Shown piece after piece: positions 1 to 7,877 of a stretch of 19,782 nt of DNA (positions are counted from its first letter, which is position 1; each line of letters starts with the position of its first letter). Source of the DNA: an uncultured Bacteroides sp. (GTDB lineage Bacteria > Bacteroidota > Bacteroidia > Bacteroidales > Bacteroidaceae); the NCBI GenBank assembly GCA_900546645.1, contig URDR01000057.1, forward strand, positions 1 to 19,782. The letters run 5' to 3'. Made by a program: the position numbers and the translations under genes. The notes beneath the pieces were generated by a model. It was not told where the DNA came from. It saw only the letters and a program-made list of their open reading frames with translations, and ran no database searches.

Positions 1-12
1 AGAAATAGCTTT

Positions 13-309
13 ATGGGAATGTTTTCAATGAGAAAGCCACGTAGCTATCACCATGAATATATTTACGTGGACGAACGCAAGGAGAAACTGCAAAAGATAG
101 AAGAGAGTGCCAAGCGTGACTTAGGTATGCTTCCTCCCAAAGAATTCTCACCGGAAGATATACGGGGAAAGTTCGTTGAGGGAACCACTTATCTCAAACG
201 CCGCAAGGAAAGCGGACGGAAACCTCTTTCTTATGCCACTATGTTTATAGCTATCCTTGTATTACTTTATATCTTACATTATCTTATCACCGGAGAATTT
301 ACACTATGA
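13..309 (+). CDS. Small membrane protein of unknown function upstream of mutL
   Basis: A 98-residue protein that I do not recognise. The first 70 or so residues are highly charged (many Lys, Arg, Glu), followed by one hydrophobic segment at about residues 75-93, so it is probably a bitopic inner-membrane protein with a short C-terminal tail. Its TGA stop overlaps the mutL ATG by 4 bp (ATGA), which suggests translational coupling and co-transcription with mutL. The start is uncertain. ATG codons lie at 13, 19 and 28, and the frame stays open to the first base of the window, so the true start could lie further upstream. The conserved arrangement, not any sequence motif, is the reason for calling it real. 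Confidence 0.8.
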   Translation: MGMFSMRKPRSYHHEYIYVDERKEKLQKIEESAKRDLGMLPPKEFSPEDIRGKFVEGTTYLKRRKESGRKPLSYATMFIAILVLLYILHYLITGEFTL

Positions 310-2201
310 GCGATATCATCCGTTTGTTGCCCGACTCTGTGGCTAATCAAATTGCAGCAGGCGAAGTCATCCAGCGACCTGCTTCTGTGGTCAAGGAATT
401 GGTCGAAAATGCGATTGACGCAGGTGCACTTCATATTGATGTTTCTGTGACCGATGCCGGAAAGACTTGCATCCAAGTCATTGACGACGGAAAAGGAATG
501 TCGGAAACAGATGCGCGCCTGGCCTTCGAACGCCATGCTACTTCAAAAATAAAAGAAGCAGCCGATTTGTTCGCACTGCGTACCATGGGATTTCGCGGTG
601 AAGCACTGGCTTCAATCGCTGCCGTGGCACAAGTGGAGCTGCGTACCTGCCAGGAAGAAGGACAGCTGGGAACTGCCATCACCCTATCGGGATCAAAGAT
701 TGAAAAACAAGAAGCGGTTGCCTGCCCCAAAGGAAGCAACTTCGCTATCAAAAACCTGTTTTTTAATATCCCGGCACGGCGCAAGTTCCTCAAGTCAAAC
801 CAAACGGAGTTAAGCAATATTTTAACTGAATTTGAACGCATCGCACTGGTGAATCCGGAAGTTTCGTTTACGCTCCATCACAATGAGACCGAGTTGCTGA
901 ATCTCCCTGCCATCCAGCTTCGCCAACGCATCATGGGATTATTTGGCAAGAAACTGAATCAAGAATTGCTTTCCCTCGAAATTGAAACCACCATGGTGAA
1001 AATCCACGGTTTCATTGCACGCCCTGAAACGGCACGCAAGAAAGGAGCACGACAGTTTTTCTTCGCCAACGGACGCTTCATGCGCCATCCGTACTTCCAT
1101 AAGGCAGTAACCGATGCATACGAGAACTTAGTACCTGCTGGTGAACAGATTTCTTACTTTCTCTACTTTGAGGTCGACCCGGCACACATCGACGTAAACA
1201 TTCACCCCACCAAAACCGAAATTAAATTTGAAAACGAGCAAGCCATCTGGCAGATTCTTTCAGCTGCAGTCAAGGAAACTTTAGGACGCTTCAATGCCGT
1301 ACCTTCCATTGACTTCGATACGGAAGGAATGCCCGACATTCCGGCATACGATGCTACGCCTTATGCCGGTGTGCAGCCGCCGCAGACTTCCTATGACCCC
1401 ACGTATAATCCGTTTAATACCACTGCTGTTTCGCCTTCGTCTTACTCTTCGTATAAATCGAAGCAACACCTTGACTGGGAACCGGCCTTTCATGGATTAG
1501 AGAAGAATGCATCGCAAGCAAGCTGGCCTGAAGACGATCCGGCTCCGTTTGAAGAAGAAATGTATCCGCAAGAACCGGTTGCCCCGCATACTCCTTCCGG
1601 ATTATACGACAGCCCTGCAACCGAAAGCGTGGCAGAGAAAAGTGCACAACACTATCAGTATAAAGGAAGTTATATCTTGACTTCGGTAAAATCCGGACTG
1701 ATGATTATCAATCAGCAACGGGCGCATATCCGTATTCTTTATGACCAATATATGGCGCAGATAGAACAACGGCAACATGTTTCGCAGCGTATCTTATTTC
1801 CTGATATGGTGCATTTCTCACCGGCAGAAGTTCCGGTATTAAATGAAGTGATGGACGATCTGAATGCGCTGGGCTTCGACTTGAGTGACTTGGGAAACGG
1901 CACGTATTCCATTAATGGGATTCCTGCCGGCATCGAAGGACTGAATCCGGAAACACTGATTACAAACATGGTGCAAACTGCCATCGAAAAGGGATGCAAG
2001 GTAAAAGAAGAGGTGCAGAGCATGTTGGCTCTCTCGCTGGCGAAAGCGGCTGCCATTGTGCCGGGACAGGTATTAAGTAATGAAGAAATGAATAATTTGG
2101 TGGATGGACTTTTTGCTGTAGCCACCCCTAATTATACTCCCGACGGAAAAACGATTCTCACAGTAATTAAAGAGGATGAACTGGAGAAGTTATTCAAGTA
2201 G
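306..2201 (+). CDS. mutL: DNA mismatch repair protein MutL
   Basis: A 631-residue mismatch-repair ATPase that links mismatch recognition by MutS to strand processing. The N-terminal GHKL ATPase is complete: ELVENAIDAGA with E31 and N35, DDGKGM, RHATSKI, FRGEALASIAAVA, IPARRKFL, and DVNIHPTKTEIKF in the transducer domain. A Pro/Ser/Tyr-rich linker covers about residues 335-450, and a C-terminal dimerization domain follows. The C-terminal endonuclease motif (DQHA-x2-E-x4-E in families without MutH) is degenerate. The aligned stretch starting at residue 469 reads NQQRAHIRILYD, so D, H and the first E are replaced by N469, Q471 and I475. The CPHGRP-like motif near the end reads TPDGKT (611-616). 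The ATPase function is secure, but this MutL probably does not nick DNA through the canonical metal site. It overlaps the upstream small gene by 4 bp. Confidence 0.97.
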   Translation: MSDIIRLLPDSVANQIAAGEVIQRPASVVKELVENAIDAGALHIDVSVTDAGKTCIQVIDDGKGMSETDARLAFERHATSKIKEAADLFALRTMGFRGEALASIAAVAQVELRTCQEEGQLGTAITLSGSKIEKQEAVACPKGSNFAIKNLFFNIPARRKFLKSNQTELSNILTEFERIALVNPEVSFTLHHNETELLNLPAIQLRQRIMGLFGKKLNQELLSLEIETTMVKIHGFIARPETARKKGARQFFFANGRFMRHPYFHKAVTDAYENLVPAGEQISYFLYFEVDPAHIDVNIHPTKTEIKFENEQAIWQILSAAVKETLGRFNAVPSIDFDTEGMPDIPAYDATPYAGVQPPQTSYDPTYNPFNTTAVSPSSYSSYKSKQHLDWEPAFHGLEKNASQASWPEDDPAPFEEEMYPQEPVAPHTPSGLYDSPATESVAEKSAQHYQYKGSYILTSVKSGLMIINQQRAHIRILYDQYMAQIEQRQHVSQRILFPDMVHFSPAEVPVLNEVMDDLNALGFDLSDLGNGTYSINGIPAGIEGLNPETLITNMVQTAIEKGCKVKEEVQSMLALSLAKAAAIVPGQVLSNEEMNNLVDGLFAVATPNYTPDGKTILTVIKEDELEKLFK

Positions 2202-2206
2202 GTGTT

Positions 2207-2270
2207 GAGTTTTTGAGGCTTTGAGTTTGTAAGTTCTTAAGGTTATAAGTTCTTGCACGCTTGAGGTTTT
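2207..2270. repeat. Octamer repeat array, site A (8 direct units)
   Basis: Directly after the mutL stop there are eight consecutive 8-bp units in exact phase, consensus RAGKTYTT. Examples are gagttttt, gagtttgt, aagttctt (twice) and gaggtttt; one unit (gcacgctt) is more diverged. Related arrays occur at 9895-9918, 13272-13367, 16846-16917 and 18918-18965. It is non-coding, and its function is unknown. Confidence 0.75.
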
Positions 2271-2292
2271 GAATTTATGGACTATTAAATTT

Positions 2293-2346
2293 TCAGGTGA
2301 CTAGGCTTACCGCCTAGTGTCTGGCATTTGAAGCCTAGTCACTTGA
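2293..2346. terminator. Hairpin between convergent mutL and EEP nuclease genes
   Basis: The inverted repeat has 16-bp arms at 2293-2308 and 2331-2346, differing at one position that is a G-U wobble in the plus-strand RNA, with a 22-nt loop. The core is GTGACTAGGCTT paired with AAGCCTAGTCAC. It lies between two convergent genes, so a bidirectional terminator is the natural reading. Neither side has a long T-run (the minus side is followed by AAAATTTAATAG), so the mechanism is uncertain. Confidence 0.6.
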
Positions 2347-2359
2347 AAGAAAAGCCTCG

Positions 2360-3403
2360 TTATCTGGATATTTCCTTTACAAAGTAAGTCAAAGTAGGCA
2401 AGTGGTCACTATATCCGTTCTGGAAAGTAGTTCCTGAGAATGTACGCAGCGGATAGCCTTTATACTTGCCAGCCTGCTGAATCAGGAACGGACGGTTAAA
2501 CACCTCACATTTCCACAGTTTCAGTGTCGTGCGGTCTTTACCCAATAAATTGCCCGAAACAATCTGTTGGTCGAACAGGTTCCACTGATTCTGATAACAA
2601 AGCGAACCGATACCCTGGTCATACAATTTCCAGATCGCATTGTAATACCCGTCTGGTTTCACATCTTTCGCTTTACGCTTCGCCCCCAATACTTCCGCGC
2701 AACTCTTGTTGAAAGGGTCATCGTTCATATCCCCCACAATCAGCACTTTCGCATTCGGATTATCGGCATGAATCGAGTCGCCGATATGACGCACAATGCT
2801 TGCCGCAAACTCACGGAGCGGCGATGAAGCAGACCCCCCATAGCGCGAAGGCCAGTGGTTTACAATCATATGAAAAGGTTCACCTGCCATCACACCACTT
2901 ACCAGCAAGATGTCACGGGTCCGGTAATTCGGTTTCTCCGGCATCTGGAACGGATAAATCCGGGCATTCACCAGTTTAAACAAGCGAGGATTATACAGAG
3001 CAGCCACATCAATACCACGGTGGTCGGGCGACTCAAAGTGAACAATTTCATAACCCTTGCCTTTCAGCGGAGCCATCTGCACCAAGTCTTCCAGCACCTT
3101 CCGGTTTTCCACTTCCGAAATACCGATAATGGCAGGACCAGCCGGACAATAATCCGTACCGAGCTGAGCCAATACCTTGGCTACATTTTGTAGTTTCTGC
3201 TCATACTTAGTCTGTGTCCATGCATACGGACCATTAGGAGTAAACTCGTCATCGCCCTTGTTATTCGGGTCGTCTTCCGTATCCCACAGGTTTTCTACAT
3301 TATAGAAAGCGGCTGCATAGACTCCCAGTCGGTTTTGTGCCAGCAAGCCGGAAGCATACAGACAGGTGATGAACAGCGCGAGAATCATTCTTCGTGTCTT
3401 CAT
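2360..3403 (-). CDS. Exported endonuclease/exonuclease/phosphatase (EEP) family protein
   Basis: A 347-residue protein of the EEP (DNase I-like) fold, a family of metal-dependent phosphodiesterases. The signal peptide MKTRRMILALFITCLYASG plus LLA precedes a likely cleavage site, with no lipobox, so it is periplasmic or secreted. All catalytic signatures are present: YNVENLWD (N35), ISEVENR (E97), GIDVAALY, HWPSRYGG (H183), VGDMNDDP (D225, N227) and SDHLPT near the end (D333, H334). Length fits a single-domain member. It is the last of five minus-strand genes. A second nuclease of different fold, a TonB receptor and OB-fold/adhesin-like lipoproteins precede it, which favours a nuclease acting on exported or extracellular nucleic acid over a lipid or inositol phosphatase. 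Substrate is inferred. A 70-bp gap with a 16-bp hairpin separates it from the upstream gene. Confidence 0.9.
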   Translation of the reverse strand: MKTRRMILALFITCLYASGLLAQNRLGVYAAAFYNVENLWDTEDDPNNKGDDEFTPNGPYAWTQTKYEQKLQNVAKVLAQLGTDYCPAGPAIIGISEVENRKVLEDLVQMAPLKGKGYEIVHFESPDHRGIDVAALYNPRLFKLVNARIYPFQMPEKPNYRTRDILLVSGVMAGEPFHMIVNHWPSRYGGSASSPLREFAASIVRHIGDSIHADNPNAKVLIVGDMNDDPFNKSCAEVLGAKRKAKDVKPDGYYNAIWKLYDQGIGSLCYQNQWNLFDQQIVSGNLLGKDRTTLKLWKCEVFNRPFLIQQAGKYKGYPLRTFSGTTFQNGYSDHLPTLTYFVKEISR

Positions 3404-3424
3404 GACTTTCTTTTTTTATCGGTT

Positions 3425-3462
3425 AAGCTGACAAGGCTTCAGTTAAGAAGCCCTGCCAACTT
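3425..3462 (-). other. Intercistronic 16-bp hairpin
   Basis: In the minus-strand RNA, 3462-3447 pairs with 3440-3425 across all 16 positions (13 Watson-Crick and 3 G-U) around a 6-nt loop. It lies between the DUF5689 lipoprotein stop and the EEP nuclease start. No T-run follows on the coding strand, so it is more likely an mRNA-stability or processing element than an intrinsic terminator. That the G-U pairs occur in the minus-strand RNA suggests the RNA structure is the selected object. Confidence 0.6.
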
Positions 3463-3473
3463 TTAATCGTTCA

Positions 3474-4862
3474 TTATTCATTAGGAGTCGGTTCGATCAC
3501 GTTTCCTCCGTCACCGCTTCCGCTGCCACCTTTTGTAGCTGTTACTTTTACATTCTTAACTTCCCAAGTATCAGAGACTCCATCTGAACTTTTATATTGG
3601 AAAGCAAGCTTTATTTTAGAACCTACATAAGCAGATAAATTCACATCACCAGATCCTGAAAATTCCCAAGAATTTCCAGCGGGATAAGATACACCACTTA
3701 ATGTAGTCCAAGTTTGTCCATTATCCTTAGATACATTTACAAGATGGTTTGTTTTTACATGAGCCACATCACCTTTATTGATCGCATGATCAAAAGTCAG
3801 AGTAGCTGCGTTAGCTGCTGTCAAATCTATTTCCGGAGAAATCAACCAACTATCAGAAGCATATGAAACACTATCTTTAAATGCACTTGCCTTCATGTAT
3901 CCCGGATTCTTGAAATTATCATGTTTCCACACAAAAGTCAACGCACTTGCCATTTCTTTGTTTTCAATGGTAAATGTTCCTACTCCTGTAGCAAATGTTT
4001 CCTCAAAGATAGTTTCAGTAACTCCCGGCTGCGTTTCACCACCTTGTCCACCTTCTTCAGGCACTTCTACGAAATCCTTGATATCCTCAGCAGTACGGAT
4101 GGTAAACTGCCAGTTACCTCTGAATCGTCCCAAGATACCAGTCAAGTTTCCTTTTCCTTTCGGAAGTTTGTTAGCTGCGAAGTTAGCATATCCACTGGTG
4201 CGCACCGCCAACGTATTTCCGTGCGCATCGGTAATGGCTTCTTCATGCCCCGTGCTGCTTTCGGGAGCAAAGATAGCCGTTCCCCCATTCTGGAAAGTTA
4301 CCCCTTTCAGCGTAACCAATTTAAACTTATACGTTTCCGGATCCGCATTAATCACACTGATGTCATCCAGTTCGAGCGGTTTCGCATTCTCCGGATTTGC
4401 CCATCCATCTCTGATAACATGCTTTTCAAACTCCTCCCACGGGGTGCGGTACAGATAACCTTCGGGATGTCCCAACTGCTGTTCATCGCCATAAACCGAG
4501 ATACTCAGTCCCTTCAAGTCAATATAAACAGTCTGTCCCACCGGATAATAGTTATATACACTACCCTGATCTACTTCCATTTCAATGGCACCGGTTTCAT
4601 CTTCCAGATAAATTTTCTTGAAGATATTACCCGACTCATCGTTTGCAGTAACCACCGCTTTCAATACCTGCTCTTGCGTCAGCACCACCGGAGCATCTTG
4701 CGTAGCAGCCGCAGTCTGCGCACGCAAGTCTTTAATCGTAATATTCGCTTCCGGTCCCGTATATTCAGGCTCGGTCAAAAGCGGAGCATCATAATCTTTC
4801 TCACAGGCAAAGAGAGCCAGTGAAGCAAGAAGCGGCAGCGCGATATTTCTTAGTTTTTTCAT
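3474..4862 (-). CDS. Surface lipoprotein with DUF5689 (OB-fold-like) and choice-of-anchor-J domains
   Basis: A 462-residue lipoprotein. The signal peptide ends in a lipobox (LFAC, Cys20), and the mature N-terminus (CEKDYDAP) is acidic, as in Bacteroidales lipoproteins exported to the cell surface. Residues about 35-265 match my recollection of DUF5689: the ITIKDLRA start, a KIYLEDETGAIEM strand, a VYIDLKGLSISVYGDEQQLG stretch and a closing TIRTAEDIKDF. An OB-fold is likely. Residues about 280-445 form a choice-of-anchor-J jelly-roll (SDSWLISPEIDLT, then ATLTFDH), closely resembling a domain of the lipoprotein at 7878-9881. The C-terminus is a Gly/Ser-rich tail ending in PTPNE. It lies 37 bp after the TonB receptor gene. 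OB-fold domains accompany EEP nucleases in some secreted nucleases, so a nucleic-acid-binding accessory role for its downstream neighbour is a reasonable inference. Confidence 0.85.
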   Translation of the reverse strand: MKKLRNIALPLLASLALFACEKDYDAPLLTEPEYTGPEANITIKDLRAQTAAATQDAPVVLTQEQVLKAVVTANDESGNIFKKIYLEDETGAIEMEVDQGSVYNYYPVGQTVYIDLKGLSISVYGDEQQLGHPEGYLYRTPWEEFEKHVIRDGWANPENAKPLELDDISVINADPETYKFKLVTLKGVTFQNGGTAIFAPESSTGHEEAITDAHGNTLAVRTSGYANFAANKLPKGKGNLTGILGRFRGNWQFTIRTAEDIKDFVEVPEEGGQGGETQPGVTETIFEETFATGVGTFTIENKEMASALTFVWKHDNFKNPGYMKASAFKDSVSYASDSWLISPEIDLTAANAATLTFDHAINKGDVAHVKTNHLVNVSKDNGQTWTTLSGVSYPAGNSWEFSGSGDVNLSAYVGSKIKLAFQYKSSDGVSDTWEVKNVKVTATKGGSGSGDGGNVIEPTPNE

Positions 4863-4899
4863 ATAATGTCAGTTTTTTAGTTGATATTTATTTAGTTGA

Positions 4900-7611
4900 C
4901 TAGAACTTATAGCTTGCATTCAAGAAGCAGTTAATACCCTGCATATAGAAATACTTACCACCGAAGCGGTTCGGTTTTTCCAAGTCAAAGCGTCCCTGCT
5001 CATATCCGCCGGTACAGATATCCTTCTTGTTGAGCACATTGTTTACCGTCAAGTTAAAGTTCAGCGACTGGCGGTTGCGCAAATAGATAATCTTACCCAC
5101 AGAAAGGTCGAGCGTAAATGCTTCCTTGAAGCGTTCCTGCGTAGTAAGCTGGCGGTAGGCATCGTAATACGGGTTATACGGAGTAACCTGTTCATAACTT
5201 GAAGCCAGACGGCGGAGCGGAGCTGCCTCAATGTAGTTACGTCCGAAACCGTTCACGTTGGCACCAAGGAACCAGTAGTCGATGAAGTAACGGATACCGA
5301 AAGTACCGGCAAACTGCGGAAGACCTCCCACATACACATTCTTCATATACACCTTTTCCTTTTCCACCATCTTTCCGTTTTCCGAATGCTTCACCCCGTC
5401 AGGATTGTTGCTGTAATAATACTCACCCACGGTTCCAGCCAAGTCGAAGCTCCAGTGATCATCGAGTTTATACGTAGCTCCCAGTTCGATACCGCGGTGA
5501 ATGCGGTTTACCCCGTAAAGCACGTGGTTGATAAACGTACCCTCAATGCCGTCATAATAGCTGTTACGCTCCATCTGGTCGTAGAAATTAGTCTGGAACA
5601 CACCGATACGTCCTGCCAAGTGAGGTGTAGAGAAGATATAATTAATATCTGCCGAGAAGATACGTCCGCTCTCCATGTTGTCGATGGTGCGGTCGGTAAT
5701 ACGCGGTGAGATATACGCCTCGTTCGGCAGCGGAGCCTCACTTCCGTAGCTCACATTGGCATTAATCATGTGGCGTCCGTTGAATTTATAGGTCAAACCT
5801 CCCTTCAGCATGATGTCGGTAAAGCTGTGACGCGCCCCTTTTCCGAAAGAGCTGTCCGGATAACGCCCGTTACGCATCAGTCCGTCACGCTGGAACGAGG
5901 TATAAGTCAGCTTCGCACCATAGTAATAATCCCAGTAGCGCGAATGATACTGATTCACCACCCACGCATTGAGCGAGTAGATGTTCAGGTGATAGTTATA
6001 GCCGAACACCCCGTCTTCATACACCTTACGGTTCGGACGGTCGAGGTCATTCTGCAACTTATCCGAATCGCCCGAGAAGTCTTGTTCGGCAAACTTGTCA
6101 ATATCGAGCACATAGTTGGCACCCAGCAAGTCGTTCACCGTTTTAAACTGGCGTGACTGCGTATAGCGGGCACCGATACCGGCTGTGATATCAAAGTGAC
6201 GGCTCATGCGGGCGTTCAGGGTAGAGTTGAACGAAGTCTCCAGCAAGTCGCTGCGACGTTCTTCCACCATATACACCGCTGCCCCGCTACCATTACGCAC
6301 GCTGTTGGCATTGGCTTCATACAACTTATCCCAGTTAATCTGCGTAAAGTCGCCTTTGCGCGTCATCCACAGGTCGCGGTATCTCAGCTGCATGGTTTCA
6401 TCTTCGAAGTAAGAAGGCAAATAGCGGTAATAATCCGGACGCGGATCGGGTGCATTATACCAGTTGAGCGCGGTATTACCATAGCGAGCATAATGGAAGC
6501 CCGCACCGGTGGTCAGCGTCATGTTGTCATTGATTTTCCAAACGTGCGAGAACACGGCAGTAGGGTCGAAAGCCGTAACCACCTTGGCATTCCGCTTGTC
6601 GCCGTTCTGGTAACCCCAGTTCGGGTTATACTGATAATTATCGGTCAACTCATATACTTCACGGTACGAGTTACCCTGCTGTCCGCGCTGTACGGGTGAG
6701 ATGAAAGCCACCATCGACAAGCTGTGACGGCCACCCTGCCATTGTTTTTCGGCAGAAAAAGCCAGCGAGAAGTTCTTATAGAACGTACCGTCGATAGCTC
6801 CCTCATGCGAGTAACGTCCGCCCAAAGAAGAGGTAAACGCCCATCCCTTATCGTTCATTCCAGTAGAATAAGTAAACATGCCGCGCAGATAATAGTTGCG
6901 GTTGGTATAGCTCAAGCTCAGCTTACCGCCCGGTGTATACGCCGAAGCACGCATGTTAATGTTTTCGGTACCGCCGAGACGTCCGAAAGTAAATGAACCC
7001 GGTGCATTGAAGTTGGTCACATCGCCGTTACGGGTCATATCATTCAACGCTCCCACCGAAGCATAGTTAAACACGCCCCGGTTCTGGTCATTAAATTCCA
7101 CCCCGTTGATATACTTCACCTCGTGCGTACTGCTATAGCCACGCGGAGAGAAGCGTCCCGGAGAAAGCTGATACGAACTGCGGTTCAAAAAGATGTCGTT
7201 CGAAAGAATCACGGTAGAACTTACGTCCTGTCCGGAAGTTTCCACATCATCGTCCACCATACCGGCATCGATGACACCAATCATAGAAATATCTTCTGTA
7301 GCATTCAGTTCAGTAACCCGAATCGGTTCCAGCTCGGTCACACCCGCGCTTTCCACCTCAATGGCTACACTTTTCGGCGTAATCAATACAGAGTTAAGCT
7401 GAATGACGTAACGTCCCGGAGCTATATTGCGGATGGTGAAAAAGCCATCGGCATCGGTCGTAACCTGCCGGTCGAGTTCGGTCACGGTCACGATGACTCC
7501 CGTAACGGGGTCACTGCTTACTGCTCCGATTACCCGTCCTTTCACGCTGCCTTGTGCAAAGGCAAGACAAGGAAGGAAGAATGCCAGGAAGAACAGTAGT
7601 TTTTGTTTCAT
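4900..7611 (-). CDS. TonB-dependent outer-membrane receptor with carboxypeptidase-regulatory-like domain
   Basis: A 903-residue TonB-dependent transporter. It has a signal peptide (about residues 1-19, ending LAFA before QG), then a carboxypeptidase-regulatory-like beta-sandwich at about 21-105 (GSVKGRVIG, DADGFFTIRNIAPGRY), a plug domain at about 110-230 (FSPRGYSSTHEVKYINGVEF) and a long beta-barrel rich in alternating aromatic strands that ends in a terminal Phe. It powers uptake of a ligand across the outer membrane using TonB/ExbBD. No SusD-type lipoprotein lies beside it, so this is not a standard SusC/D pair. The lipoproteins on both sides may be its surface partners. The neighbours suggest nucleic-acid fragments or nucleotides as cargo, but nothing in the receptor sequence itself identifies the substrate. 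I see no consensus promoter between it and the upstream terminators. Confidence 0.93.
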   Translation of the reverse strand: MKQKLLFFLAFFLPCLAFAQGSVKGRVIGAVSSDPVTGVIVTVTELDRQVTTDADGFFTIRNIAPGRYVIQLNSVLITPKSVAIEVESAGVTELEPIRVTELNATEDISMIGVIDAGMVDDDVETSGQDVSSTVILSNDIFLNRSSYQLSPGRFSPRGYSSTHEVKYINGVEFNDQNRGVFNYASVGALNDMTRNGDVTNFNAPGSFTFGRLGGTENINMRASAYTPGGKLSLSYTNRNYYLRGMFTYSTGMNDKGWAFTSSLGGRYSHEGAIDGTFYKNFSLAFSAEKQWQGGRHSLSMVAFISPVQRGQQGNSYREVYELTDNYQYNPNWGYQNGDKRNAKVVTAFDPTAVFSHVWKINDNMTLTTGAGFHYARYGNTALNWYNAPDPRPDYYRYLPSYFEDETMQLRYRDLWMTRKGDFTQINWDKLYEANANSVRNGSGAAVYMVEERRSDLLETSFNSTLNARMSRHFDITAGIGARYTQSRQFKTVNDLLGANYVLDIDKFAEQDFSGDSDKLQNDLDRPNRKVYEDGVFGYNYHLNIYSLNAWVVNQYHSRYWDYYYGAKLTYTSFQRDGLMRNGRYPDSSFGKGARHSFTDIMLKGGLTYKFNGRHMINANVSYGSEAPLPNEAYISPRITDRTIDNMESGRIFSADINYIFSTPHLAGRIGVFQTNFYDQMERNSYYDGIEGTFINHVLYGVNRIHRGIELGATYKLDDHWSFDLAGTVGEYYYSNNPDGVKHSENGKMVEKEKVYMKNVYVGGLPQFAGTFGIRYFIDYWFLGANVNGFGRNYIEAAPLRRLASSYEQVTPYNPYYDAYRQLTTQERFKEAFTLDLSVGKIIYLRNRQSLNFNLTVNNVLNKKDICTGGYEQGRFDLEKPNRFGGKYFYMQGINCFLNASYKF

Positions 7612-7682
7612 ACGTTTAGGTTTTTAATTAAAAAGTTTTCCTCTGGAGCCGTTTCATGCTTCTATCAGGAGGATTGGGTTAA

Positions 7683-7730
7683 AAAAGAGAGCATGAAAAA
7701 GTTTTATAGAGCTCTTTCATGTTCTCTTTT
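7683..7730 (-). terminator. Intrinsic terminator on minus strand before the TonB receptor gene
   Basis: The arms at 7683-7698 and 7715-7730 pair over 16 bp with one wobble-type position (core AGAGAGCATGAAA against TTTCATGTTCTCT). On the minus strand the stem is A-rich before and runs into TTTTTT after it, the classical intrinsic terminator form. It lies downstream of the lipoprotein at 7878-9881 and about 70 bp upstream of the TonB receptor start, so it should reduce expression of the three distal genes. Confidence 0.75.
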
Positions 7731-7809
7731 CTTAGAATTAAGTTATTGAATTGCAAGGGAGTATTTCTCTTGCTTGGGTTTCAGTAACTGGTTGTTGTTT
7801 CATCGGCAA

Positions 7810-7827
7810 AAAACGCTTGGGCGTTTT
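7810..7827 (-). terminator. Short hairpin with T-run on minus strand
   Basis: A 7-bp perfect stem (AAAACGC at 7810-7816, GCGTTTT at 7821-7827) with a 4-nt loop. On the minus strand it is followed by a run of T. It is probably the first terminator or attenuator met after the lipoprotein gene ending at 7878; a second lies at 7683-7730. Confidence 0.55.
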
Positions 7828-7839
7828 GTGTGAAACGTT

Positions 7840-7870
7840 TAGGTGTTTCTACTTAAACACCTAGGTGTTT
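7840..7870. repeat. Nested palindromes just after the lipoprotein stop
   Basis: Arms TAGGTGTTT (7840-7848) and AAACACCTA (7855-7863) form a 9-bp hairpin. The right arm is also half of a perfect 16-bp palindrome, AAACACCTAGGTGTTT (7855-7870). The two structures are mutually exclusive. The position between a stop codon and two further hairpins suggests RNA 3'-end structure, but a protein-binding palindrome is possible. Confidence 0.55.
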
Positions 7871-7877
7871 TTTTAAC

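Noticed and set aside
3921..4823. Plus-strand open frame of 300 codons opposite the DUF5689 lipoprotein
   Set aside because: Antisense to a recognisable lipoprotein; low-complexity Ser/Phe/Arg-rich translation with no domain.
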